Shown: positions 15,739 to 24,994, counted from the stretch's first letter. The stretch is DNA of 48,220 bases from an uncultured Lachnospiraceae bacterium (GCA_947626365.1 CANQRW010000020.1:1-48220); one strand, 5' to 3'. Notes: generated by a model from the letters alone, not told the origin. Numbers and translations: made by a program.

Positions 15739-16425
15739 TTAAGAAAGCATATCCAGCAAGAGCTTCACACTGTGCTCGATGGCCTTAGCCTCAAACTCTT
15801 CGTAGTCCATCTCCGCGCTGTCGTCCGCCTTATCGGAGATAGCCCGGATGATCAGAAACGGCACGCCGTTTAAATAAGCGGTCTGGGCGATGGCAGCGCC
15901 TTCCATCTCGGTACAGTGTCCCTGAAAAGTCTCAAGCAGCCAGGCCTTCTTCGCCTTGTCGGAGATAAACTGGTCGCCGCTGACCACCCGGCCGATGTGG
16001 ACGCCGATCTCCGGATTCACCTTCTCGCAGCTGGCCTTCGCCGCCTGAATCATGGCCTCATCCCCCGGGAACACGGACACCTCCGTCTGGGGGATTACTC
16101 CCACCGGATAGCCGAATCCGGTGGCATCCATATCATGCTGCAGCGCATCCTTTGATAACACGATATCGCCGATATTGATCTCTGCCCGCAGAGAACCTGC
16201 GATGCCGGTATTGATGACTTCATTCACCTGATAGCAGTCCACCAGTATCTGACAGCAGATTGCCGCGTTTACCTTTCCGATACCGGAACGGACTACCACT
16301 ACGTCTTTTCCATAGATGGTCCCCTTATAGAATTCCATTCCAGCCATAGAGCGGATCTCCACTCCCTTCATGACTTCCTTGAGAGCCGCTACCTCCTGGC
16401 TCATGGCACCGATGATTCCCAGCAT
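15739..16425 (-). CDS. mtnN: 5'-methylthioadenosine/S-adenosylhomocysteine nucleosidase
   Basis: 228 residues; ATG 16425 follows GAAGGAGATAAC. The nucleosidase fold is clear: MLGIIGAMSQEVAAL at the start, the catalytic acid in that segment, TGIAGSL near residue 74, GDQFIS near 150, the purine/ribose-binding EMEGAAIAQTA near 172 and ISDKADD near 197. It cleaves adenine from methylthioadenosine and S-adenosylhomocysteine, recycling by-products of SAM-dependent reactions. It stands downstream of rsmA on the same strand. Confidence 0.95.
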   Translation of the reverse strand: MLGIIGAMSQEVAALKEVMKGVEIRSMAGMEFYKGTIYGKDVVVVRSGIGKVNAAICCQILVDCYQVNEVINTGIAGSLRAEINIGDIVLSKDALQHDMDATGFGYPVGVIPQTEVSVFPGDEAMIQAAKASCEKVNPEIGVHIGRVVSGDQFISDKAKKAWLLETFQGHCTEMEGAAIAQTAYLNGVPFLIIRAISDKADDSAEMDYEEFEAKAIEHSVKLLLDMLS

Positions 16426-16521
16426 AGTTATCTCCTTCCGGCGGCACTTTTATTCCTGTTCTGCCGCGTTCTCAATTTTCGCGATTTTCAATTTTCTCGT
16501 TCTTCCGTTCCTCCCGGATCA

Positions 16522-17394
16522 TTACGGTTTTCGGTTTTCACCCAGCCGCTCCGCCAGCGCCGCAAACTGTTCCAGGCTCAGCGCTTCTCCCCGGACCGTT
16601 GGCGCCAGCCCCAGGCTCTCAATGGCGGCCGCAATCTCTTCCCTGGAAAAGGATAGTTCCGCCGCGTTGCCAAGTCCGTTCTGCAGGGTTTTCCTTCTCT
16701 GATTGAAGGATGCACGGATCAGGCGGAACATCAAATCAGGATCCGATACCTGCACCGGCGGCTCCGATCTTTTGGTCAGGCGGATAACCGCCGACCCTAC
16801 ATTAGGCCGGGGCATAAAACAGTTGGGCGGCACATTGGCCACGATGTACGGCTCCGCGTAATACTGGACCGCCAGGGACAGTGCCCCGTAATCCTTGCTT
16901 CCGGGGCCGGTCTGCATCCGGTCCGCCACTTCCTTCTGAACCATAACGGTGATATTATCCACCGGCACATTGCTTTCCAGAAGATTCATAATAATGGGCG
17001 TGGTGATGTAATAAGGAAGATTGGCGACTACCTTCACAGGCCGCCCGCCATTGTACGCTTCCGACAGCGCCTGAATATCGGTCTTCAAAATATCTTCATT
17101 TAAAACGGTTATATTGTCATAGGCAGCCAGCGTCTCCTTCAGAATCGGTATCAGCTTGGCGTCGATCTCCACCGCCACCACATGTCCGGCGCTCTCCGCC
17201 AGATACTGGGTCATGGTTCCGATTCCGGGACCGATCTCCAGGACACAGTCGTCCTTCGTCACTCCGGCGGCCCGGATAATCTTGTCCAGAACATGGGTAT
17301 CGATGAGGAAATTCTGTCCGAATCTCTTCTGAAACGTAAAATCATATTTCTGCAATATCTCAATGGTATTCCTGGGATTTCCCAATGTGGGCAT
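16522..17394 (-). CDS. rsmA: 16S rRNA (adenine1518-N6/adenine1519-N6)-dimethyltransferase
   Basis: 290 residues of normal length. FGQNFLIDTHVLDKI at about residue 23, the SAM-binding VLEIGPGIGTMTQYL near 50, the catalytic NLPYYITTP near 125 and the C-terminal small helical domain with ASFNQRRKTLQNGL near 230 identify KsgA/RsmA. It dimethylates two adenines in the 3' terminal helix of 16S rRNA late in small-subunit assembly. tatD is upstream on the same strand, a common clostridial order (metG-tatD-rsmA). Confidence 0.96.
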   Translation of the reverse strand: MPTLGNPRNTIEILQKYDFTFQKRFGQNFLIDTHVLDKIIRAAGVTKDDCVLEIGPGIGTMTQYLAESAGHVVAVEIDAKLIPILKETLAAYDNITVLNEDILKTDIQALSEAYNGGRPVKVVANLPYYITTPIIMNLLESNVPVDNITVMVQKEVADRMQTGPGSKDYGALSLAVQYYAEPYIVANVPPNCFMPRPNVGSAVIRLTKRSEPPVQVSDPDLMFRLIRASFNQRRKTLQNGLGNAAELSFSREEIAAAIESLGLAPTVRGEALSLEQFAALAERLGENRKP

Positions 17395-17512
17395 GTCTTT
17401 CCTTCTTTCCTGCGTTCCCTTTCTTTTCCGCTGTCATAAGACTGCCGCAGGCATACCCGTCCGCCCGCGGCAGTCTCACACGGCAGTCGCCTGCCGCAAA
17501 TACATCCGTCCG

Positions 17513-18277
17513 TCACATCCGATACATCCGCCTGGCGTTCTCCTCTGTGATCCGGATCACTTCCTCCTCGGAAATTCCCTTGATCTCGCTGACAGCCTTC
17601 ACCACATAGGGCAGATTCAGAGAAGAATTCCGTTTTCCGCGAAAGGGCACCGGCGCCAGATAGGGGCTGTCCGTCTCAAGCACGATCCGGTCCATCGGCG
17701 CATACTCTGTCACTTCTTTCAGTTTCCGGGAGTTCTTAAATGTCAATACGCCGCCGATTCCCAGATAAAAGCCCATATTCAGGTATTCTCTCGCCATCTC
17801 CACGCCGTAGGAAAAACAGTGAACCACGCCGCCCATGCAGGCGGCGTTCTCTTCTTTCATGATATCCAGGGTGTCTTTGGCGGCGTCCCGGCTGTGGATC
17901 ACCACAGGCAGGTTCACTTTCCGCGCCAGCTGGAGCTGTCTGCGGAACCAGCGCTTCTGAATCTCCCGGTCCGGCTCATCCCAATAATAGTCCAGACCGA
18001 TCTCTCCCACTGCCAGGACCTTTGGCCTGGCGCACATCTCTTCCAGCCAGGCTATCCGGTCCTCATCCAGTTCCGCCGAATCGCTGGGATGAACCCCCAC
18101 GGCGGCATAGATAAAAGGATACTGTTCTGCCAGGGCCAGGGTGGTTTTCGTAGATTCAATGCTGGCTCCGATATTCACTACCGTGCCGATCCCTGCCTCC
18201 GGAAAACTCCCCAGAAGCTCTTCCCTGTCTGTATCAAAGGCTTCATCATCATAATGAGCATGGGTTTCAAAAATCAT
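17513..18277 (-). CDS. tatD: TatD-family metal-dependent DNase
   Basis: 254 residues; ATG 18277 follows AAAGGAAAGC. The TIM-barrel metal ligands are visible: the N-terminal FETHAHYDDEAF (HxH), GEIGLDYYW near residue 90, VIHSRDA near 125, HCFSYG near 150 and ETDSPYLAP near 200. Members act as 3'-5' exonucleases or deaminase-like hydrolases on DNA. It lies directly between metG and rsmA. Confidence 0.95.
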   Translation of the reverse strand: MIFETHAHYDDEAFDTDREELLGSFPEAGIGTVVNIGASIESTKTTLALAEQYPFIYAAVGVHPSDSAELDEDRIAWLEEMCARPKVLAVGEIGLDYYWDEPDREIQKRWFRRQLQLARKVNLPVVIHSRDAAKDTLDIMKEENAACMGGVVHCFSYGVEMAREYLNMGFYLGIGGVLTFKNSRKLKEVTEYAPMDRIVLETDSPYLAPVPFRGKRNSSLNLPYVVKAVSEIKGISEEEVIRITEENARRMYRM

Positions 18278-18341
18278 ACTGCTTTCCTTTTATCGGTTCT
18301 CCAAACATTTCATACAGTCAATCTTCTTATACGAACAGCGC

Positions 18342-20411
18342 TCAGCAGATCTCCGACCCCGACGGCATATCCTTATCCGGCGTCATAAGCGCCAGATTGC
18401 CGTCCGCATCTTCGGCGCACAAAAGCATACCCTGAGACTCCAGACCTGCCATCTTTCTGGGCGCTAAGTTCATCAGCACCATGACCTTTTTGCCTGTCAT
18501 CTGCTCCGGCGTATAGCCGGATTTGATCCCGCTTAAGATTTGGCGGACTTCACTTCCGATCTTCACCTGGCTGCAGAGAAGCTTTTTGGATTTCTTCACT
18601 TCCTCGCAGGCGATGATCTCGCCTACAGCAAACTGCAGCTTCGCGAAATCATCATAAGTAATCTCCGGTTTCGGCTCCGATTTTTCCGTGCCTGCCTGTC
18701 CTGCCGCGGAAGCAGCCTTATCCGCTGCCGCCGAATCCGCCTTCTCATGAGCCTTATCCGCTGCCGCTCTGGAATCCGCCGCCTCCGCGGAAGTCTCCGC
18801 GCTCCCGGCCGCCTTCTCCTCCTCTGAGGACCCGTACATAGCTTCCACCTTGGCAAGCACTTCCTTCAGATCCAGCCTTGCGAACAGAATCTCCGGCTTT
18901 TCTGTCACCTTGCCGCCGTCCGGATACCGGCCGAATTCGTTCATGGCCGACAGTTCTCTCTTCTCTGTACACAGCTGCGCCAGAATCTTCTGAGAGGTCT
19001 CAGGCATGAAAGGCTCAAGAAGGGACGCGCCGATGGTGATCGCTTCCGTCAGATTATAAAGCACCTCCGCCAGCCTGTCCTTCTTCGCCTCGTCCTTAGC
19101 CAGGGTCCAGGGCGCGGTCTCATCGATATATTTGTTGCTGCGGCGGAAAATACCGAAAATCTCCGTAATGGCGTCCGCCACGCGAAGCTGCTCCATCTTC
19201 TCGTCCACTTTCTTCACGGCATCCAGCACCGTCGCCTTCAGATCTCCATCCACAGCTTCCGCGGCCCCGGTTTTCTTCACCAAACCGCCGAAATATTTAT
19301 TGCTCATGGAGATGGTCCGATTCACCAGATTGCCCAGAATGTTGGCCAGATCGGAATTGACACGCTCCACCATCAGCTCCCAGGAGATAACGCCGTCATT
19401 GTCAAAAGGCATCTCATGAAGCACGAAATACCGCACCGCGTCTACGCCGAAGAAATCTACCAGCGTGTCGGCGTAAAGCACATTTCCTTTGGATTTGCTC
19501 ATCTTGCCCTCTCCCTGCAAAAGCCAGGGATGTCCAAACACCTGCTTCGGAAGCGGTACGCCCAACGCCATCAAAAAGATCGGCCAGTAGATGGTATGGA
19601 AACGGATAATATCCTTTCCGATCAAATGCAGGTCAGCAGGCCAGTATTTCTTAAACCGCTCCGTGCTGTCTCCATCGCAGTCATATCCAATGCCTGTGAT
19701 ATAGTTGGTCAGGGCATCCAGCCACACGTAAGTCACATGCTTCGGATCGAAAGTCACCGGAATCCCCCACGTAAAGGAGGTTCTGGACACACACAGATCC
19801 TGAAGGCCCGGAAGCAGGAAATTATTCATCATCTCGTTCTTGCGGGACACCGGCTGGATAAATTCCGGGTGGGTGTTGATATGCTCGATCAGCCTGTCCG
19901 CGTATTTGCTCATCTTAAAGAAATAGGCCTCTTCCCTGGCAGGCTTTACCTCCCGGCCGCAGTCGGGACACTTGCCGTCAACCAGCTGGGATTCCGTCCA
20001 GAAGGATTCGCAGGGCGTACAGTAAAGGCCCTCATAATAGCCTTTATAGATATCTCCCTGATCGTACAGCTTCTTGAATATCTTCTGCACCTGAGCCTCA
20101 TGGTCCTTATCGGTAGTACGGATAAATTTGTCGTAGGAAGTGTTCATCAGATCCCAGATGGTCTTGATCTGGGCAGCCACGCCATCCACAAACTCCTGCG
20201 GCGTCACACCGGCATCCTGGGCCTTCTGCTCGATTTTCTGGCCGTGCTCGTCGGTACCGGTCTGGAAAAATACATCATAGCCCTGGGCTCTCTTATAACG
20301 CGCGATGCTGTCTGCCAGCACGATCTCGTAGGTATTGCCGATATGGGGCTTGCCGGAAGTATAAGCAATGGCTGTGGTAATATAATAAGGTTTCTTGCAG
20401 TCCTTACACAT
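18342..20411 (-). CDS. metG: Methionyl-tRNA synthetase
   Basis: 689 residues from ATG 20411, 9 nt after AGGAGG. The class I signatures are PHIGN near residue 20 (HIGH equivalent) and KMSKSKG near 300. A zinc-binding knuckle (CTPCESFW ... CPDCG) lies near 130-150. The anticodon-binding helical domain follows, and the last 110 residues are an EMAP-II/tRNA-binding OB fold (DFAKLQFAVGEIIACEEV). Between these, about residues 530-585, is an unusual Ala/Glu/Asp/Lys-rich low-complexity linker. It charges initiator and elongator tRNA with methionine. A promoter is at 20499-20527; I see no T-box leader. Confidence 0.96.
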   Translation of the reverse strand: MCKDCKKPYYITTAIAYTSGKPHIGNTYEIVLADSIARYKRAQGYDVFFQTGTDEHGQKIEQKAQDAGVTPQEFVDGVAAQIKTIWDLMNTSYDKFIRTTDKDHEAQVQKIFKKLYDQGDIYKGYYEGLYCTPCESFWTESQLVDGKCPDCGREVKPAREEAYFFKMSKYADRLIEHINTHPEFIQPVSRKNEMMNNFLLPGLQDLCVSRTSFTWGIPVTFDPKHVTYVWLDALTNYITGIGYDCDGDSTERFKKYWPADLHLIGKDIIRFHTIYWPIFLMALGVPLPKQVFGHPWLLQGEGKMSKSKGNVLYADTLVDFFGVDAVRYFVLHEMPFDNDGVISWELMVERVNSDLANILGNLVNRTISMSNKYFGGLVKKTGAAEAVDGDLKATVLDAVKKVDEKMEQLRVADAITEIFGIFRRSNKYIDETAPWTLAKDEAKKDRLAEVLYNLTEAITIGASLLEPFMPETSQKILAQLCTEKRELSAMNEFGRYPDGGKVTEKPEILFARLDLKEVLAKVEAMYGSSEEEKAAGSAETSAEAADSRAAADKAHEKADSAAADKAASAAGQAGTEKSEPKPEITYDDFAKLQFAVGEIIACEEVKKSKKLLCSQVKIGSEVRQILSGIKSGYTPEQMTGKKVMVLMNLAPRKMAGLESQGMLLCAEDADGNLALMTPDKDMPSGSEIC

Positions 20412-20498
20412 CGTAGTATTCCTCCTGTCTGAATGCTTGTACATCTGCATTTTCATTCTCTGCGGTAATCTTACACAGATAATTTGCTCATTATTCTA

Positions 20499-20527
20499 AG
20501 TGTACCTTTTCAAGCCTTTTTCGTCAA
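20499..20527 (-). promoter_or_regulatory. Promoter of metG
   Basis: TTGACG, 17-nt spacer, TACACT on the minus strand, about 85 nt before ATG 20411. Confidence 0.6.
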
Positions 20528-20571
20528 TCATTTTTGGCAATTTACTGCCTGGCCAAACTCCTTGTTCTCAG

Positions 20572-20600
20572 TTGTCAAAAAGAACAATATAATTTATACT
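20572..20600 (+). promoter_or_regulatory. Promoter of the DUF885 lipoprotein
   Basis: TTGTCA, 17-nt spacer, TATACT, ending 21 nt before ATG 20622; divergent from the metG promoter. Confidence 0.7.
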
Positions 20601-20621
20601 ATAGAAATGGAGGACAGGACA

Positions 20622-22475
20622 ATGAATGTATCATTTCGAAAATTACCGGCAAAATTACGGAGTCTTTTCATAGCCGCGCTTCTTCTCAGCCTTCTTGCCG
20701 GCTGCGCCTCTTCCGGCGGACCGCAGCCGTCCCCCGGAATGGCAGCGGATGAGACGGCATCCCCGGATACGTACGATATCTATCATCAGGACACCGTGGC
20801 TGTCCGGAAAGATTTCGACGATCTGTGCCAGAGATTTATGCTCGATCAGCTTTCCGGTTCCTTTCTCAATCTCCATTACACGCTGCTGGATCCGGAAAAA
20901 TACGGCGTCACGGATTATGAAAGGACCTTTGGTGATTTCAGTCTGGAGAGTATGAAGGAAGAGCGGCAGCGCCAGAAAGATTTCATGGCGGAATTCAGTC
21001 AAATCGATTCTGAACTGCTGAGCGAAGATCAGCTTCTGACATACCAGATTCTTATGGAGGCCTTTCACTCAGAAGATGCCGGAGATAACCTGGAGCTTTA
21101 CTACCAGCCTCTGGCCCCGTCCACCGGCATTCAGGCTCAGCTTCCCATCCTTCTGGGGGAATTCGCTCTTCGGAACCGCCAGGATGTGGAAGACTATCTG
21201 ACGCTCCTCTCCGATATTGATGAATATTACCGGCAGATTCTTGATTTTGAAAGGGCAAAATCGCAGGCCGGACTCTTTATGACCGACGCCTGTGTGGATC
21301 AGATCGTGGAAGAATGCGGCGGCTACCTGCTTCCGGCCGATCATAATTTCATGACCTCCATATTCAATCAGCGCATAGACGAGATGGAGGACCTTTCCGA
21401 TGCGGAAAAAACAGAGTATAAATCCAGAAACCTGACTATCGTAACCGAACATTTTATTCCGGCTTATCAGCTTCTGACCGACGGTCTCCTGGCCCTGAAG
21501 GGTACCTGTACCAACGAACAGGGATTGTGTTATTATCCGGACGGCGCGGACTATTATGAATATCTGGTCCGTTCCTCCACCGGAACCACCTGCGAAACCA
21601 TAGAGGAACTTCGCGACGCCATATCGGCCCAGATCGACGAGGACCTGATGGCCATGTCTCAGATTCTCAAGGAACACCCGGAAACGGCTGATGAGATTGA
21701 CGGATACAGCTTTTCGCTTACGGATCCTTCGGAGATCCTGGAACACCTAAAGATCCAGGCCGCGGAAGATTTTCCGGAGATTCCGGACTGCAGGTATACT
21801 GCCAAAACAGTTCCGGAGGAACTTTCCCATACTCTGGGACCTGCGTTTTTCCTGGTACCGCCGATTGACGACTACAATAACTGCATTATATACATAAATC
21901 CTGACAGCACTTCCGATTCCCAGGCGCTGTACACCACTCTGGCCCATGAGGGAATTCCGGGCCACATGTATCAGAACGTATATTTTCTGTCCAAATGTAA
22001 GACCGATCTGCGGAAAGTTTTATCATTTACCGCTTACAGCGAGGGGTGGGCCGTCTATGTGGAAAATTATTCCTACACCACAGACAATGGCCTTTCTCCG
22101 GAACTGGGGCAGCTCCTGGCCCGCAATGCGGCCGCCAGCCTGGGCATCCATGCCCTTATGGATGTCAATATCAATTATTTCGGCTGGACGAAAGAACAGG
22201 TCAAAGAATTCCTGGAGCCGTATTTTGATACCGACGAGGACTCCCTGATAGATACTGTGTATAACACTATGCTGAATACTCCGGTCAATTATCTGGATTA
22301 TTATGTGGGATACCTGGAGATTCTCCATATGAAAAACCTGGCGGAAGAAACTTTAGGCCGGCAGTTCAGCCTGAAGAAATTCCACCAATTCCTTCTGGAT
22401 ATCGGGCCGGCCCCCTTCACAGTCATTAATGAGCATTTTCACACATGGCTGCTGACCGGCGGCGCCCTGCAGTAG
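20622..22475 (+). CDS. DUF885 family lipoprotein, putative zinc metallopeptidase
   Basis: 617 residues; ATG 20622 follows GGAGGACAGG. The N terminus is a lipoprotein signal with the lipobox LLAGC at about residues 23-27, so the mature protein should be anchored on the outer face of the membrane. The DUF885 domain spans most of the rest. TLAHEGIPGHMYQ near residue 447 is the family's HExxPGH zinc motif, and TAYSEGWAVYVEN near 470 supplies the second conserved glutamate. The family resembles long helical M32/M3-like peptidases. The substrate is unknown. It is monocistronic between its own promoter and a shared hairpin terminator. Confidence 0.88.
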   Translation: MNVSFRKLPAKLRSLFIAALLLSLLAGCASSGGPQPSPGMAADETASPDTYDIYHQDTVAVRKDFDDLCQRFMLDQLSGSFLNLHYTLLDPEKYGVTDYERTFGDFSLESMKEERQRQKDFMAEFSQIDSELLSEDQLLTYQILMEAFHSEDAGDNLELYYQPLAPSTGIQAQLPILLGEFALRNRQDVEDYLTLLSDIDEYYRQILDFERAKSQAGLFMTDACVDQIVEECGGYLLPADHNFMTSIFNQRIDEMEDLSDAEKTEYKSRNLTIVTEHFIPAYQLLTDGLLALKGTCTNEQGLCYYPDGADYYEYLVRSSTGTTCETIEELRDAISAQIDEDLMAMSQILKEHPETADEIDGYSFSLTDPSEILEHLKIQAAEDFPEIPDCRYTAKTVPEELSHTLGPAFFLVPPIDDYNNCIIYINPDSTSDSQALYTTLAHEGIPGHMYQNVYFLSKCKTDLRKVLSFTAYSEGWAVYVENYSYTTDNGLSPELGQLLARNAAASLGIHALMDVNINYFGWTKEQVKEFLEPYFDTDEDSLIDTVYNTMLNTPVNYLDYYVGYLEILHMKNLAEETLGRQFSLKKFHQFLLDIGPAPFTVINEHFHTWLLTGGALQ

Positions 22476-22555
22476 CCTGATAAAACACATTGCCGGCGTC
22501 TTCCGATGAATCGTCCGGCATACAATACAAGGGACGCTGCATACTGACATAATAC

Positions 22556-22603
22556 AAAAAGGAGCCATCCTGAACTTTCTTCATTTTCAGGACAGCTCCT
22601 TTG
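22556..22603. terminator. Bidirectional terminator between DUF885 and GerMN genes
   Basis: AAAGGAGC and GCTCCTTT arms, with inner TCCTG/CAGGA pairing, form a long hairpin with A tracts on the left and T on the right, so it can work on both strands between the convergent genes. Confidence 0.85.
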
Positions 22604-22620
22604 TCTATCTCCGCTTATTT

Positions 22621-23232
22621 TTACTCTTCTTCCTCGCTGTCATCCTGGACGTTGACATACTCTGTCACATACTCCAGATAATCTTCATCGCCCTGCGAAA
22701 CATTGCCGCTTTCATAATTAGCCCCGTTTACCAGAAGCTTCAGTTTATCCAGCTCATAATTCTCAATAAACGTATTGCCGATTGCACCCAGGAACATGGT
22801 CTCATCTGCCGTTCCGGAAGCAGGCACCTGGGACAGATTAAGGGTGCCGATCCGCTCACCGCCTCCGGTTGTGCCTTCCGGCGCTCCGGGACCGATCGGC
22901 ATATCTCCCTCGATCTCAAAAGACAAAATCTCCGTCCCTTCATCCAAAACGCCGAACTGGATCAGCTTCTCCAGAATCGCATCCTCGGTCATCTCATCCA
23001 CAAATACCTCCACGCGCTCCAGCTTGGTGGCATCCTCATTGCCTCGGAATATAAACATCATATCTTCCGTCGGAAGGCCCGGAACCGGAGTCCTGTCCAG
23101 CGGAGTCTCCGACACAGTAGGCGGAGCGAACGATGTCTCCGGTCTGTCGGAACTGCTGACCTTGGTAGGCGCACATGCCGCCAATAATCCGACTACCGCA
23201 ATTCCTGTCAGCATTATCATAAATTTTCTCAT
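22621..23232 (-). CDS. GerMN-domain lipoprotein (spore-related)
   Basis: 203 residues. The signal peptide has the lipobox LLAAC at about residues 16-20. A Pro/Ser/Thr-rich spacer follows. The domain from about residue 57 to 185 contains LNLSQVPASG, an AIGNTFIENYELDKLKLLVNG segment and paired strands typical of the GerMN domain of GerM-type sporulation and germination proteins. The C terminus is acidic. GerM of Bacillus is an outer-forespore lipoprotein in the engulfment channel complex; whether this one does the same is inferred only from domain and from nearby spmAB. A bidirectional terminator lies just downstream. Confidence 0.72.
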   Translation of the reverse strand: MRKFMIMLTGIAVVGLLAACAPTKVSSSDRPETSFAPPTVSETPLDRTPVPGLPTEDMMFIFRGNEDATKLERVEVFVDEMTEDAILEKLIQFGVLDEGTEILSFEIEGDMPIGPGAPEGTTGGGERIGTLNLSQVPASGTADETMFLGAIGNTFIENYELDKLKLLVNGANYESGNVSQGDEDYLEYVTEYVNVQDDSEEEE

Positions 23233-23411
23233 AATCGCAAAACCTCCTTAACAGCATATCTCAAACGTAGTTATTATACATGATTTCATTTTTTCTGGCA
23301 ACCATTTAATCCTTATACTTTTCTTACTTTTCTTACAAATAATGGGCGTATTTATCCGGATAACGCCTCCTGCCGCCGGAAACCGTGTCAAATAAGCTGC
23401 CGAAACGCAGC

Positions 23412-23936
23412 TCACATATGCCTTGCCAGAAAAACGCTTGCCGCGACTCCTGCCGCCGAGGCCAGCAGGGCTCCCGGCAGTGTATATCCGGTCTTTTTTA
23501 CCTTTACTGACTGAAAATAGATGCTCATTGTGTAAAATACCGTTTCCGTACAGCTGAGCATGATGGATACCATAAGCCCCAGCTGCGAATCCGGACCGTA
23601 TTCTTTAAAGATATCCAGCGCCAGGCCAGTCGCCGCGCTGGAAGAAAACAGCTTCACCAGCGCAATGGGCAGAATTTGAGGCGGAAATCCGATCCGGCTG
23701 ACAGCATCCCCAACTAATCCCGTCAGAAATTCCAGAAGCCCCGATGCCCTGAGAACGCCGACTCCCGCCATCAGACCGACCAGCGTCGGCAGGATCTCCG
23801 CTGCCGTTCTGGCGCCTTCCCTGGCCCCATCCACGAAATCATCATAGACCGGTCTCTTCATTAATAATCCAAAGCCGACAATATAAAGGATCGTAAGCGG
23901 AATGATACAATCTGAGAGATACAGAATCAGTCTCAT
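23412..23936 (-). CDS. spmB: Spore maturation protein B
   Basis: 174 residues; ATG 23936 lies 6 nt after the spmA stop. It is a multi-pass membrane protein of the nucleoside-recognition (Gate) family, with GAREGARTAAEILPTLVGLM near residue 38, FSSSAATGLALDI near 97 and MLSCTETVFYTMSIYF near 125. SpmA and SpmB are needed for spore core dehydration in Bacillus and Clostridium. Co-directional and almost adjacent to spmA, it should form one operon. Confidence 0.93.
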   Translation of the reverse strand: MRLILYLSDCIIPLTILYIVGFGLLMKRPVYDDFVDGAREGARTAAEILPTLVGLMAGVGVLRASGLLEFLTGLVGDAVSRIGFPPQILPIALVKLFSSSAATGLALDIFKEYGPDSQLGLMVSIMLSCTETVFYTMSIYFQSVKVKKTGYTLPGALLASAAGVAASVFLARHM

Positions 23937-23942
23937 GCCCTG

Positions 23943-24530
23943 TCACCCTCTCTTCCAATCCATTACCTTGCAGAACACGACTGCCGCGGCCGTACTGACC
24001 ATAGTCGCCGCAATGGCAGGCCCTGTGACAGCCGCAGGCGCACGGCTTCCGTACTGGGCGCGGTACGCGATCATATTGATCGGAATCAGCTGAAGGGATG
24101 ATATATTGATAATCAGGAATGTACACATCTCACGGCTGGCAGCTTTCTCCGCGGCGGTTTGTGCCCTAAGCCGGTCCAGCTCTTTCATGGCCTTCAGCCC
24201 GGCGGGCGTAGCCGCCCAGCCAAGTCCCAGAATATTGGCGATCATATTGGAAGCAATGAACCGGTTTGCCGGATGGTCCAGCGGCAGTCCCGGAAACAGA
24301 AAACGCAGCGCGGGGGACATCTTTCCTGCCAGCCGGTCGATGAGTCCCGCCCGCTCTCCTATCTTCAGAATTCCGCTCCACAACGCTATGATCCCCAGCA
24401 TGGTAATACAGAGGCTGACCGCCTCTCCTGCGGAATCAAGCGCTCCCTGAGCCACCTCCGCCATATTTCCGTGAAGTGCCCCCCAGGCAATCCCGGCCAG
24501 AATCATAAAAGCCCACAGGTAATTTAACAT
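23943..24530 (-). CDS. spmA: Spore maturation protein A
   Basis: 195 residues. A multi-pass membrane protein of the same Gate family as SpmB: MLNYLWAFMILAGI, ITMLGIIALWSGILKIGERAG near residue 42, MIANILGLGWAATPAGLKAM near 98 and EMCTFLIINISSLQLIPINM near 132. It is first in the spmA-spmB operon. The ribosome binding site is weak (AGAGGG close to the ATG). Immediately upstream begins the AT-rich island with phage remnants. Confidence 0.93.
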   Translation of the reverse strand: MLNYLWAFMILAGIAWGALHGNMAEVAQGALDSAGEAVSLCITMLGIIALWSGILKIGERAGLIDRLAGKMSPALRFLFPGLPLDHPANRFIASNMIANILGLGWAATPAGLKAMKELDRLRAQTAAEKAASREMCTFLIINISSLQLIPINMIAYRAQYGSRAPAAVTGPAIAATMVSTAAAVVFCKVMDWKRG

Positions 24531-24616
24531 TAGCCCTCTGCAGTTTTAATATTAATTATCTATATTTAAAACGCATAGTTTTTATGAATGGGCGGATGAA
24601 TCCCTGCCGGCCTCTA

Positions 24617-24633
24617 TTCGTTCTCCTGATGCG
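24617..24633 (+). repeat. Left copy of a candidate att-like direct repeat
   Basis: TTCGTTCTCCTGATGCG here matches TTCGTTCTTGATGCG at 26762-26776 except for a 2-nt insertion. The pair brackets the phage/toxin-antitoxin island. Confidence 0.4.
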
Positions 24634-24760
24634 CAAGCAAAGCGACTGTCCCGACTGTTGTTTCGTTGAGCAGCCGAATTGCTCTACCCTCTTTACCATC
24701 ATAATATATCGGGAACTTGAAGTCGATTTCACCTACGATGCGCTCGTTTGTCTTTTATCC

Positions 24761-24895
24761 GGATGCCCGAAACTGACAGACAAAAGATTCTGTGAAGAGC
24801 ATGAGAAGCTGCCTTTGAGTGAAGGTGGTACACACGATCGAAGTAATCTGATTGCGCTGTGCAAGTCGTGTCATACGTGCAAAATTGCAAAATGA
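24761..24895 (+). pseudogene. HNH endonuclease remnant (phage type)
   Basis: The open frame from 24584 becomes recognisable at GCPKLTDKRFCEEH, the N-terminal zinc knuckle of phage HNH nucleases. It then jumps directly to EKLPLSEGGTHDRSNLIALC and KSCH, the HNH core and second zinc site. In intact relatives roughly 50 residues separate these blocks. The protein ends early after SCHTCKIAK. The deletion removes part of the core, including the usual catalytic histidine pair region, so it is unlikely to be active. The stretch before 24761 is not recognisable. Confidence 0.65.
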
Positions 24896-24920
24896 AAAGT
24901 GAAATTTGAGCCAACAAGAA

Positions 24921-24937
24921 TTTACCTCAGAGGTAAA
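24921..24937. promoter_or_regulatory. Upstream operator of the higB-higA module
   Basis: Palindrome TTTACCTCAGAGGTAAA just upstream of the -35 element. Nearly the same palindrome recurs at 24978, so it is the likely autoregulatory binding site of the antitoxin. Confidence 0.8.
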
Positions 24938-24945
24938 TAATCATC

Positions 24946-24974
24946 TTGACTAAACAGGATATCTGTGCTATCAT
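24946..24974 (+). promoter_or_regulatory. Promoter of the higB-higA module
   Basis: TTGACT, 17-nt spacer, TATCAT, placed between the two palindromic operators. Confidence 0.75.
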
Positions 24975-24977
24975 GGA

Positions 24978-24994
24978 TTTACCTCAAAGGTAAA
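24978..24994. promoter_or_regulatory. Downstream operator of the higB-higA module
   Basis: Palindrome TTTACCTCAAAGGTAAA directly after the -10 element, covering the expected transcript start. It differs from the upstream operator at the central base only. Confidence 0.8.

Noticed and set aside
20412-20620. T-box or SAM riboswitch upstream of metG
   Set aside because: The leader is only about 80 nt, with no T-box sequence, specifier loop or S-box stems.
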